Of a stretch of DNA of 6,442 nucleotides, positions 1-5,457 are shown piece after piece (position 1 is the first letter of the stretch; each line of letters starts with the position of its first letter). Location of the stretch: assembly GCA_913061335.1 (NCBI GenBank), contig CAJXTP010000172.1, positions 1 through 6,442 of the forward strand, given 5' to 3'. This DNA is from an uncultured Loktanella sp. (GTDB lineage Bacteria > Pseudomonadota > Alphaproteobacteria > Rhodobacterales > Rhodobacteraceae). The notes beneath the pieces were generated by a model, which was not told where the DNA came from, searched no databases, and saw nothing but the letters and a program-made list of their open reading frames with translations. The translations under genes were made by a program, and so were the position numbers.

Positions 1-3
1 TAT

Positions 4-36
4 TCGTCGGCAGCGTCAGATGTGTATAAGAGACAG
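4..36 (+). other. Nextera read-1 sequencing adapter (artefact)
   Basis: These 33 bases match the Illumina Nextera (Tn5 tagmentation) read-1 adapter exactly: the 14-base TCGTCGGCAGCGTC at 4-17, then the 19-bp Tn5 mosaic end AGATGTGTATAAGAGACAG at 18-36. This is library-construction sequence left at a contig end, not a natural transposon end. Bases 1-3 are probably also non-genomic. Biological annotation should start at about 37. Confidence 0.97.
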
Positions 37-187
37 GTGTAATGTTGGCGGCTCGATCCCCAACATCCCGCCTCGCTTTTTCCAAAATACTCATATAAAA
101 CAACGGGATATACAGGTGATGCGCTTGCTTGACTCCGAACCGCGTGCATCCTAGTTACTGGCTAACTCTTTGAGGGGACAAAAACCT
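37..187 (+). other. Non-coding region upstream of the ATP synthase F0 operon
   Basis: No credible reading frame is present. The left part can fold in two mutually exclusive ways: ATGTTGG (42-48) with CCAACAT (60-66), or GGCGG (47-51) with CCGCC (68-72). The second is followed after four bases by TTTTT (77-81). This could be the remains of a terminator for an upstream gene lost at the contig edge, but the stem is short. A second AT-rich patch lies at 91-114. The right part holds a possible promoter (129-157) and the atpI ribosome binding site, GAGGGGA at 172-178. Confidence 0.5.
129..157 (+). promoter_or_regulatory. Possible promoter of the F0 operon
   Basis: TTGACT at 129-134 matches five of six bases of the sigma-70 -35 consensus. 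A 17-base spacer leads to TAGTTA at 152-157, a poor -10. Transcription would start near 164 and give a leader of about 24 bases before the atpI ATG at 188. The position suits the operon, but the weak -10 makes this tentative. Confidence 0.3.
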
Positions 188-538
188 ATGTCTGACCCGC
201 ATTTGGCCGACGATCGCAAAGCCCGCCTTTTGGCGCTTGATGCGAAATTGGCCGCAAAGCGGGTGCCGGAACAGGTTAAGGACCATTCAGAGGAACACTA
301 TAGTCAGGCACAGCTTGCTTGGCGGATGGTGATAGAGCTAGTCGCCGGTCTTGGGATCGGTTTTGGCATCGGATACGGACTGGATACCCTGTTTGGGACC
401 ATGCCGATTTTCTTGGTGTTGTTTATTTTCTTGGGCCTCGCGGCGGGTGTTAAAACCATGATGCGATCAGCCGATGAAGTGCAGAGAAAACAGTTGGCAG
501 CGGCCAACAAAGACGAGGGTGACACACGTGGCGACTGA
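188..538 (+). CDS. atpI: AtpI, ATP synthase protein I (F0 assembly factor)
   Basis: A 116-residue inner-membrane protein of the AtpI family, known to help assemble the c-ring and F1F0 complex but not part of the finished enzyme. It has a charged N-terminus (residues 1-45), two membrane segments at about 46-66 (glycine-rich, GLGIGFGIGYGLD) and 72-92, and a short charged C-terminal tail. This two-helix layout and the place at the head of an F0 operon are typical. I chose the ATG at 188 because GAGGGGA (172-178) lies nine bases upstream; the longer frame from TTG 170 would contain that site. The last 11 bases overlap the start of atpB, which suggests coupled translation. Confidence 0.93.
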   Translation: MSDPHLADDRKARLLALDAKLAAKRVPEQVKDHSEEHYSQAQLAWRMVIELVAGLGIGFGIGYGLDTLFGTMPIFLVLFIFLGLAAGVKTMMRSADEVQRKQLAAANKDEGDTRGD

Positions 539-1286
539 AACTGACGCACATTCCGAAGGCGGTCTTGTCTTTCATCCACTTGACCAATTTATCGTCAAGC
601 CATTGTTCGGTGACGGACCAGTTAGCTGGTACACACCAACAAACATCACGCTTTGGATGGGTCTTGCGGTTCTTGCGATATTCTTGGTTTTTGTTGTCGG
701 CTCCCGTGGTCGCGCAATCATTCCAACACGGATGCAGTCCATCGGCGAGCTGATCTACGGTTTCATCTATAAGATGGTCGAAGACGTGACTGGCAAAGAT
801 GGTGTTAAGTATTTCCCCTACATCATGACACTGTTCGTGTTCATCTTGTTTGCAAACTATTTGGCCCTGCTGCCAATGTCCTATTCAGCCACATCCATGA
901 TCGCCGTGACTGCGGTGCTTGGTTTTGGTGTGTTCATCTGTGTGACGATCCTTGGTTTTGTGCTGCATGGCACAAAGTTCTTGGGCCTGTTCTGGATGAA
1001 AGATGCCCCTGCGATTTTGCGTCCGGTTATCGCAATCATCGAGGTCATCTCTTACTTCGTGCGCCCTGTGTCCCATTCCATTCGTTTGGCGGGTAACATC
1101 ATGGCGGGTCACGCAGTTATCAAAGTTTTCGCAGGCTTCGCTGCTAAGACGCTGGTATCGCCAGTCGCCATTATGGGCATCGTCGCTATTTACGGTCTTG
1201 AGGTCCTTGTGGCCGGTATTCAGGCCTATGTTTTCACGATCTTGACGTGCGTCTATCTGAAAGACGCGCTTCATCCCGCACACTAA
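528..1286 (+). CDS. atpB: F0F1 ATP synthase subunit a
   Basis: Subunit a (252 aa) forms the two proton half-channels beside the c-ring in the inner membrane. The key arginine is Arg186 in SHSIRLAGN, equivalent to E. coli aArg210 that faces the c-ring carboxylate. Further conserved channel positions appear in the last helices (GLEVLVAGIQAYVF, residues 223-236, with Glu225 and Gln232). At least five hydrophobic segments are visible, at roughly 40-58, 97-117, 122-147, 163-178 and 205-245. I chose GTG 528 because it gives the usual alphaproteobacterial start (MATET..., then GGLVFHPLDQF) and has GAGGGT at 515-520 upstream. An in-frame GTG at 519 lies inside that site, and ATG 474 would run far into atpI. 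It overlaps atpI by 11 bases. Confidence 0.96.
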   Translation: MATETDAHSEGGLVFHPLDQFIVKPLFGDGPVSWYTPTNITLWMGLAVLAIFLVFVVGSRGRAIIPTRMQSIGELIYGFIYKMVEDVTGKDGVKYFPYIMTLFVFILFANYLALLPMSYSATSMIAVTAVLGFGVFICVTILGFVLHGTKFLGLFWMKDAPAILRPVIAIIEVISYFVRPVSHSIRLAGNIMAGHAVIKVFAGFAAKTLVSPVAIMGIVAIYGLEVLVAGIQAYVFTILTCVYLKDALHPAH

Positions 1287-1346
1287 TTACTAATGATCGG
1301 GTGGCAATCGCTGCCCACTAACTTCCAATTCGTAAGGAGAATACAC

Positions 1347-1571
1347 ATGGAAGGCGAACTCGCACACATCGGCGCTGGCTTGGCTGCAATCGGTTCCGGC
1401 GCTGCCGCAATCGGTGTTGGTACTGTTGCAGGTAACTACCTGGCAGGCGCATTGCGCAACCCATCCGCTGCTGCTTCGCAGACAGCAACACTGTTCATCG
1501 GTTTGGCATTCGCCGAAGCATTGGGGATCTTCGCGTTCCTCGTATCGCTTTTGCTGATGTTCGCTGTTTAA
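1347..1571 (+). CDS. atpE: F0F1 ATP synthase subunit c
   Basis: Subunit c (74 aa) is the hairpin proteolipid whose multimer forms the rotor ring. Helix 1 carries a glycine/alanine packing motif (GSGAAAIGVG, residues 16-25). The cytoplasmic loop has the invariant Arg37-Asn38-Pro39 that contacts F1. Helix 2 holds the proton-binding carboxylate Glu57 in FAEALGIF. The residue after Glu57 is Ala and no Na+-type Gln/Ser-Thr ligand set is seen, so this ring should carry protons. The start at 1347 is fixed by a strong AAGGAGA (1334-1340), six bases upstream and the best ribosome binding site in the operon, in keeping with the high copy number of c. A large hairpin follows the stop. Confidence 0.97.
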   Translation: MEGELAHIGAGLAAIGSGAAAIGVGTVAGNYLAGALRNPSAAASQTATLFIGLAFAEALGIFAFLVSLLLMFAV

Positions 1572-1594
1572 GAACAACACGAAAATCCTTACGT

Positions 1595-1623
1595 CTGGCT
1601 GGGCATATAACGTGCCCAGCCAG
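1595..1623 (+). promoter_or_regulatory. Strong intergenic hairpin after atpE
   Basis: CTGGCTGGGCA (1595-1605) pairs perfectly with TGCCCAGCCAG (1613-1623), an 11-bp stem with a 7-base loop. It begins 24 bases after the atpE stop and ends 28 bases before the atpF' start. No T-run follows (the next bases are TAACTTTACAAGG), so it is not a standard intrinsic terminator. Inference: it protects the 3' end of an atpE-containing mRNA or attenuates transcription, raising c-subunit output relative to b' and b. Confidence 0.75.
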
Positions 1624-1651
1624 TAACTTTACAAGGTGATCGGGGGCCATC

Positions 1652-2200
1652 ATGGCAACTCAAACTACTGAAATAGCAGTCGGTGCTTGTGTCGATGCAG
1701 GGGGCTCTGCCCTTGGTATGCCACAGCTTTGTGCTGACTGGATGGGCAATCAGGTCGCATGGCTTGTTGTCTCACTTATCGTGATCTACCTGATCCTTAG
1801 CCGCATCGCGCTGCCCCGTATTGGTGCAGTTCTGGCCGAACGGTCTGGCACCATCACGAACGATATTGCCGCAGCTGAAGAGCTGAAGCAAAAAGCGGTT
1901 GAAGCCGAGGCTGCATACGAGCAAGCCCTAGCAGATGCCCGCATTCAGGCCGCTGCGATTGTCGCAGAAGCCAAAGCAGAAATTCAAGTCGATCTGGATG
2001 TTGAGCTTGCAAAAGCAGACGCAAAAATTTCGGCCAGAGCCGCTGAAGGCGAAAAAGCGATCACCGCTATTCGCGAAGGCGCGGTTAAATCCGTCACGGC
2101 CGTTGCCAAAGACACCGCAAAAGAGCTGGTTTCAGCGCTTGGTGGCTCTGCAGATGCCAAGACGATCACAGCAGCCGTGTCCGCACGGATGAAGGGATAA
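1652..2200 (+). CDS. atpF': F0F1 ATP synthase subunit b' (peripheral stalk)
   Basis: This 182-residue protein is the second, divergent b-type subunit found in photosynthetic bacteria and Alphaproteobacteria (also called AtpX or AtpG in annotations). It pairs with b as the stator stalk that holds F1 against rotation. A short N-terminus with GMPQL precedes one membrane helix (about 33-54, NQVAWLVVSLIVIYLILSR). A long Ala/Glu/Lys-rich coiled coil follows (about 58-160), starting with LPRIGAVLAERSGTI, which is typical of b'. The N-terminus carries two cysteines (Cys13, Cys27) on the side expected to face the periplasm. The start at 1652 has AAGGTGAT (1633-1640) and a closer GGGGG (1642-1646) upstream. 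The stop lies five bases before atpF. Confidence 0.93.
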   Translation: MATQTTEIAVGACVDAGGSALGMPQLCADWMGNQVAWLVVSLIVIYLILSRIALPRIGAVLAERSGTITNDIAAAEELKQKAVEAEAAYEQALADARIQAAAIVAEAKAEIQVDLDVELAKADAKISARAAEGEKAITAIREGAVKSVTAVAKDTAKELVSALGGSADAKTITAAVSARMKG

Positions 2201-2205
2201 GCACC

Positions 2206-2766
2206 ATGAACAAGTTTATGACTGCCGCCCTGCTGTCCGTCGCAGCATCCCCCGCGTTTGCTGCAAGCGGTCCATTCATCTCGCTTAAGAACACCAACTT
2301 TGTTGTTCTGCTCGCGTTCCTGATTTTTGTTGGCATCCTGTTGTATTACAAAGTGCCGGCCAAGATTGGCGAAATGCTGGACGGTCGTTCGGTTGCTATT
2401 AAGGCAGATTTGAACGAAGCCAAAGCACTGCGCGAAGAAGCCCAATCATTGTTGGCGTCATACGAGCGCAAGCAAAAAGATGTGGCCGAGCAAGCGAGCC
2501 GTATCGTGGCCAGCGCCAAGGAAGAGGCCGCAAATGCTGCGGTTGCTGCCAAGGCTGACATTGCCGCGTCAATCACACGCCGTCTGGCCGCTGCTGTTGA
2601 GCAGATTGCCAGCGCCGAAGCCTCTGCCGTGAAAGCGGTTAAGGATCAGGCCGTTGTGGTTGCCATCGGTGCTGCACGCGACGTTATTGCCGCGCAAATG
2701 GATACAAAGTCATCCAATGCTTTGATCGCTGAAGCGATTGAAGCCGTGGAAGCCAAGCTTCACTAA
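2206..2766 (+). CDS. atpF: F0F1 ATP synthase subunit b (peripheral stalk)
   Basis: Subunit b (186 aa) is the partner of b' in the stator stalk. It begins with a signal-like segment (residues 1-19, ending in SPAFA) that is known from alphaproteobacterial b subunits and may be removed. A membrane helix follows at about 31-50 (NFVVLLAFLIFVGILLYYKV), then a long charged coiled coil (about 52-160) and a C-terminal helix thought to reach the F1 top through the delta subunit. The start at 2206 is supported by AAGGGA (2192-2197), which lies inside the last codons of atpF', so the two stalk subunits are probably translationally coupled. It is the last gene of the operon and a terminator follows within 25 bases. 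Confidence 0.95.
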   Translation: MNKFMTAALLSVAASPAFAASGPFISLKNTNFVVLLAFLIFVGILLYYKVPAKIGEMLDGRSVAIKADLNEAKALREEAQSLLASYERKQKDVAEQASRIVASAKEEAANAAVAAKADIAASITRRLAAAVEQIASAEASAVKAVKDQAVVVAIGAARDVIAAQMDTKSSNALIAEAIEAVEAKLH

Positions 2767-2790
2767 ATTAGGTTTTGGCCTGAAGTTATG

Positions 2791-2821
2791 AAAAGCCCAT
2801 CGCAATCGCGGTGGGCTTTTT
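2791..2821. terminator. Bidirectional intrinsic terminator between atpF and gntR-type gene
   Basis: AAAAGCCCATCGC (2791-2803) pairs with GCGGTGGGCTTTT (2808-2820) through 13 bp including one T-G wobble, with the loop AATC. A T-run follows on the plus strand and an A-run precedes it, so it reads as a terminator in both directions. It starts 24 bases after the atpF stop and ends 5 bases beyond the stop of the convergent minus-strand regulator. It therefore appears to terminate both transcripts. Confidence 0.92.
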
Positions 2822-2825
2822 GCAT

Positions 2826-3596
2826 TCAGGATCGGCTATTTTCGTGCTCAAACCGCTTTTGCGCAAAGGCTTCGTTTCGGTCCGCCTTTTGTTGGTCTGA
2901 CAGCGCGTTTTCGACGAATGTCAGGTGTGTTTCGACTGCTGCGCGTGCGCTGGCTGGGTCTCGATTTTGCAGCGCGTCATTGATCGCCCTGTGCTGATCC
3001 AAAAGCGTGTCCCGCGTGGTCCGTTGTTTGAACATGATGGACCGATTGTAGAACACCCCTTCGCGCAAAAGATCATACATCGACCGCATCATATGCAGCA
3101 TGACGATGTTATGGCTCGCTTCGATGATCGCCAGATGAAAATCGGCGTCGAGCCGTGCCTCGTCGCTCGGGTCTCGCTTGGTTTGGGCCAGTTCCATTTT
3201 CTCAAAGATGGCGTTGATCACTTTGAGGTCTGTATCGGACCCAAGCCGCGCTGCCCGCTGAGCTGCCAACCCCTCCATGTCGCGCCGGAAGCTGATGTAG
3301 TCGAACACTGCCTCGTCGTGGGTCGCGAACAGGGTCACGAGTGCGGGCGAGAATGTGTGTCCGAGAACGTCGGCGATAAATACGCCCGCGCCTGCCCTGC
3401 TGGTCAGAAGCCCGCGGCCCTGTAGGTCGGCCAGTGCATCGCGCAGCGAAGGCCGTGACACGCCCATGCGGTCGCTGAGCTCTCTTTCTGACGGCAGCCG
3501 TTCGCCGGGGCGCAGGATGCCCCGCAGGATCAGCCCTTCGATTTGGCGGACGACACCAGCGGACAGTTTTTCTTGGGCGACGGGTTCAAATGGCAT
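2826..3596 (-). CDS. GntR-family transcriptional regulator, FadR/FCD subfamily
   Basis: A 256-residue DNA-binding regulator. The N-terminal GntR winged helix spans about residues 10-75, with the signature LPSERELSDRMGVSRPSLRDAL and the wing GLLTSRAGAGVFI. The C-terminal all-helical FCD ligand domain (about 98-230) has the usual metal-site residues Asp150, His154, His202 and His224. This subfamily usually senses small carboxylates (PdhR, LldR, GlcC and FadR are examples), but the ligand cannot be told here. I chose ATG 3596: AGGT (3603-3606) lies six bases upstream, and a longer frame to 3791 would run through a promoter and terminator into the neighbouring gene. It is convergent with the atp operon, which gives no hint of its targets. 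Its promoter holds repeated GGTCA half-sites, so autoregulation is likely. Confidence 0.92.
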   Translation of the reverse strand: MPFEPVAQEKLSAGVVRQIEGLILRGILRPGERLPSERELSDRMGVSRPSLRDALADLQGRGLLTSRAGAGVFIADVLGHTFSPALVTLFATHDEAVFDYISFRRDMEGLAAQRAARLGSDTDLKVINAIFEKMELAQTKRDPSDEARLDADFHLAIIEASHNIVMLHMMRSMYDLLREGVFYNRSIMFKQRTTRDTLLDQHRAINDALQNRDPASARAAVETHLTFVENALSDQQKADRNEAFAQKRFEHENSRS

Positions 3597-3600
3597 GGGC

Positions 3601-3654
3601 TGACCTATGATGTAATATTGGTCAGATTGTATGACCAGTGGGTCATGGCGGCAA
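3601..3654 (-). promoter_or_regulatory. Promoter and putative autoregulatory operator of the gntR-type gene
   Basis: On the minus strand, TTGCCG (-35, 3654-3649) and TACAAT (-10, 3631-3626) are separated by exactly 17 bases. Transcription would start near 3619. The spacer contains the inverted repeat ATGACC-N4-GGTCAT (3631-3646), and TGGTCA-N7-TGACCA (3619-3637) brackets the -10. A further TGACC at 3601-3605 overlaps the ribosome binding site. Four GGTCA/TGACC half-sites within 45 bases around one promoter fit a repressor operator. That the adjacent GntR protein binds here is inference. Confidence 0.65.
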
Positions 3655-3656
3655 TA

Positions 3657-3688
3657 AAAAAGGGGCCACCCGCGGGTGGCCCCTTTTT
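3657..3688 (-). terminator. Perfectly palindromic intrinsic terminator of the OmpA-like gene
   Basis: AAAAAGGGGCCACCCG (3657-3672) is the exact reverse complement of 3673-3688, so the whole 32-bp element is a perfect palindrome: a GC-rich stem flanked by A5 and T5. It lies 23 bases beyond the stop of the minus-strand lipoprotein gene and just upstream of the gntR-type promoter, insulating the two same-strand genes. Being symmetric, it could also stop plus-strand transcription. Confidence 0.93.
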
Positions 3689-3711
3689 GATCCGTCCAAT
3701 GTAGACCGGAT

Positions 3712-4380
3712 TTAGTTTGGTGTGATGATGATTTCAACGCGCCGATTTTGCTGACGACCTGAGGATGTTTGGTTGGTTGCCACTGGTGCATCTTCGCCGC
3801 GCCCGATTGACCGGATACGTGATGGTGATACGCCTGCGTTGATCAAAACCGACGTCACAGACTGTGCGCGTCGCTGTGATAGGTCGAAGTTAAACGCTGC
3901 ACCGCCGACATTGTCAGTGTGCCCAACCACGTTTACGGTCGTGTCAGGATAGCGGTTGATTGATGTCGCCAGCGTGGACAGGTCCGATTGGGAAGCGCCC
4001 GACACAGAGGTCGAGTTGGTTGCAAACAAGATGTCTTGCGGCAGGGTCACAACAAGGTTTTGGCCGTTGTTTACGATCCCGACGTTGCCGCCCATTTGGG
4101 CGCGAAGTTCTTCTTCTTGTCGATCAAGCCCGTTGCCGATCCCGCCGCCGATGAGCCCGCCAAAGACCGCACCGCGCGCCGCGTTCCGGCGCCGTTCTGC
4201 AGCAGTATCGCCAGAGATGACGCCTGCAAGCACGCCGAGACCTGCGCCAATTGCAGCACCGTTGCGCGCCTTAAAGTTATCGTTTGGACCGCCTTGATTT
4301 GCACATGCTGTCACGAGGACCAATGCGCCTGTGGCGATCATGGCTGGGAATTTGATCATAGTCATATCTTTGGTTTCCAT
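3712..4380 (-). CDS. OmpA-family lipoprotein with glycine-zipper domain
   Basis: A 222-residue envelope protein, probably anchored in the outer membrane and binding peptidoglycan. It has a lipoprotein signal (hydrophobic residues 11-25, then lipobox VTAC with Cys26). A glycine-zipper segment follows (about 41-84, GAAIGAGLGVLAGVISG ... GGLIGGGIGNG), then a C-terminal OmpA-like domain (about 112-221). That domain contains HTDNVG (154-159), LSQRRAQSV (168-176) and GRQQNRRVEI (208-217), the pattern that contacts diaminopimelate. The overall layout resembles E. coli YiaD. The start is uncertain: ATG 4380 has no clear ribosome binding site, ATG 4365 has GGAAA upstream, and ATG 4359 also leaves an intact signal. 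The leader can form a GGCGC/GCGCC hairpin (4393-4409). Confidence 0.9.
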   Translation of the reverse strand: METKDMTMIKFPAMIATGALVLVTACANQGGPNDNFKARNGAAIGAGLGVLAGVISGDTAAERRRNAARGAVFGGLIGGGIGNGLDRQEEELRAQMGGNVGIVNNGQNLVVTLPQDILFATNSTSVSGASQSDLSTLATSINRYPDTTVNVVGHTDNVGGAAFNFDLSQRRAQSVTSVLINAGVSPSRIRSIGRGEDAPVATNQTSSGRQQNRRVEIIITPN

Positions 4381-4460
4381 ATGTCTTTGGGGGGCGCAGG
4401 ATACGCGCCTTTGTGGATGTATTTAGATATGCGCTAAGCCGCGTTGATATCCAATAACCG

Positions 4461-4477
4461 ATCCGCCAAGCGCGGAT
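4461..4477 (-). terminator. Possible weak terminator or hairpin downstream of the Ada-like gene
   Basis: ATCCGC (4461-4466) pairs with GCGGAT (4472-4477), a 6-bp stem with a 5-base loop, 17 bases beyond the stop of the minus-strand Ada-like gene. In the minus direction it is followed by CGGTTATTGG, a poor T-tract. A competing pairing exists between GCGGA (4472-4476) and TCCGC (4479-4483). The OmpA-like gene lies downstream on the same strand, and I see no convincing promoter for it in this 114-base gap, so read-through is possible. Confidence 0.25.
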
Positions 4478-4494
4478 TTCCGCTGATTTTCGCC

Positions 4495-5340
4495 TTAGGC
4501 GGCGCCGTCGACCCGTGCCGATTCCCATGCAAGAAGTGCGCGTTTTACAGGTAGTCCCCAGTGGTAGCCGCCAAGCGCGCCGGACTTGCGCAGCGCACGG
4601 TGGCAGGGGATCAACAAGCTGACCGGATTGCGCCCAACGGCAGTGCCCACCGCGCGCACCGCTTTGGGTCTGCCGATGGACTGCGCGATTTCGGAATAGG
4701 TGGTGACGTGGCCGGAAGGAATGCGCAACAGGGCTTCCCAAACTTGGAGCTGAAACGGCGCGCCGATCATGTGCAGGGCAGTGTCGCCAGACAGGCCAAG
4801 CGCCGCTTTGGTCCAATCTGCGATGGCGTCAGGGTTTTCGACATAGGTCGCGTTGGGCCAGCGGGCAGTCAGGTCTGACATGGCGACGTCGGCCCCAAAT
4901 TCAGCAGAGAATGCCAGCCCGCAAAGCCCGCGGTTGGTGCCCATCGATAGGGCCGGCCCAAAGGCGCTGTCGAACCAACCATAGTTGATTGTCAGCCCTT
5001 GGCCAGCACGTGCAAAATCACCGGGGCTCATGGCCTCCCATTTCACAAATAGATCGTGCAGGCGGCCAGAGCCAGACAGGCCGATCTCGCCTGCGGTTTC
5101 TAATGTGGTGAACCTGTCGCGAAGTAGAGTTTTGGCGTGATCCAGCGACAGGTATTGCTGGTAGCGCTTGGGGCTGACACCGACCCATCGCGAGAACACG
5201 CGCTGCAGATGCGCGGGGCTCATGTCGAGGGCGCGGGCCAGGGCCTCCAGCGAGGGGCCGGGGGCGGGGGCTGCGTCAATGATATCCAGCGCGCGGCGGA
5301 TGACGTTGTAATGGTAGGCGGTCTCGGGCGTGTCGGTCAT
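4495..5340 (-). CDS. Ada-like protein: AraC-type HTH fused to O6-methylguanine-DNA methyltransferase
   Basis: A 281-residue fusion. Residues about 13-112 form an AraC-type double helix-turn-helix (LEALARALDMSPAHLQRVFSR; second HTH ending MSPGDFAR). Residues about 117-275 form an alkylguanine-DNA alkyltransferase, with the DNA-binding helix around SIGRPKAVRAVGTAVGRNP (221-239) and the active-site motif IPCHR with acceptor Cys246. It would repair O6-alkylguanine by irreversible transfer of the alkyl group to Cys246. E. coli Ada has an extra N-terminal zinc domain whose cysteine accepts methyl groups from phosphotriesters and switches on activation; that domain is absent here. I chose ATG 5340 because AAGGAG (5355-5350) lies nine bases upstream; ATG 5349 touches that site. 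It is divergent from nth, so two DNA-repair genes share one intergenic region. Confidence 0.92.
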   Translation of the reverse strand: MTDTPETAYHYNVIRRALDIIDAAPAPGPSLEALARALDMSPAHLQRVFSRWVGVSPKRYQQYLSLDHAKTLLRDRFTTLETAGEIGLSGSGRLHDLFVKWEAMSPGDFARAGQGLTINYGWFDSAFGPALSMGTNRGLCGLAFSAEFGADVAMSDLTARWPNATYVENPDAIADWTKAALGLSGDTALHMIGAPFQLQVWEALLRIPSGHVTTYSEIAQSIGRPKAVRAVGTAVGRNPVSLLIPCHRALRKSGALGGYHWGLPVKRALLAWESARVDGAA

Positions 5341-5341
5341 G

Positions 5342-5361
5342 GCGGGCATCTCCTTGCCCGC
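5342..5361 (-). promoter_or_regulatory. Hairpin presenting the Shine-Dalgarno of the Ada-like gene
   Basis: In the minus-strand mRNA, GCGGGCA (5361-5355) pairs perfectly with TGCCCGC (5348-5342), and the 6-base loop is AGGAGA. The ribosome binding site thus sits in the loop of a 7-bp GC-rich hairpin that ends one base before the start codon at 5340. Such a structure could limit or tune translation initiation. Whether it folds in vivo is not known. Confidence 0.6.
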
Positions 5362-5408
5362 AAATCTAGGCGCGCGGGCCTTGCCACGCGACCCGAAACT
5401 TGCGCCTT

Positions 5409-5439
5409 TTGACAGCATCCCTTGCCCCTGCCCTGCATT
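5409..5439 (+). promoter_or_regulatory. Possible nth promoter
   Basis: TTGACA at 5409-5414 is a perfect sigma-70 -35 hexamer. The best -10 candidate is TGCATT (5434-5439) after a 19-base spacer, or CTGCAT (5433-5438) after 18, both weak. Transcription would begin close to 5446-5450, at or just before the ATG at 5449. This would give a leaderless or very short-leader mRNA and fits the absence of any ribosome binding site before nth. Confidence 0.35.
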
Positions 5440-5457
5440 CTGCGTCATATGCCCGGC

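Noticed and set aside
18..36. A 19-bp Tn5 mosaic end, which might be read as a mobile element terminus
   Set aside because: It is contiguous with the Nextera-specific 14-base tag and no transposase is present, so it is library adapter and not a natural insertion.
44..66. GGCTCGATCC resembling a tRNA T-arm (GGTTCGATCC)
   Set aside because: The flanking bases do not form a T-stem in the right register, no acceptor stem or CCA follows, and the anticodon half would lie in the adapter.
885..1283. 132-codon open frame on the minus strand opposite atpB
   Set aside because: Low-complexity His/Asp/Arg-rich translation mirrored from a well-conserved gene; no domain and no ribosome site. It is a shadow frame.
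188..2766. Possible unusual F0-only gene cluster with missing F1 genes
   Set aside because: Separation of F0 and F1 operons is the known arrangement in Alphaproteobacteria, so absence of F1 genes here is expected.
3597..3791. N-terminal extension of the GntR-type protein to 321 residues
   Set aside because: It would read through a perfect terminator and the promoter/operator into the stop region of the lipoprotein gene; the ATG at 3596 gives the normal family length.
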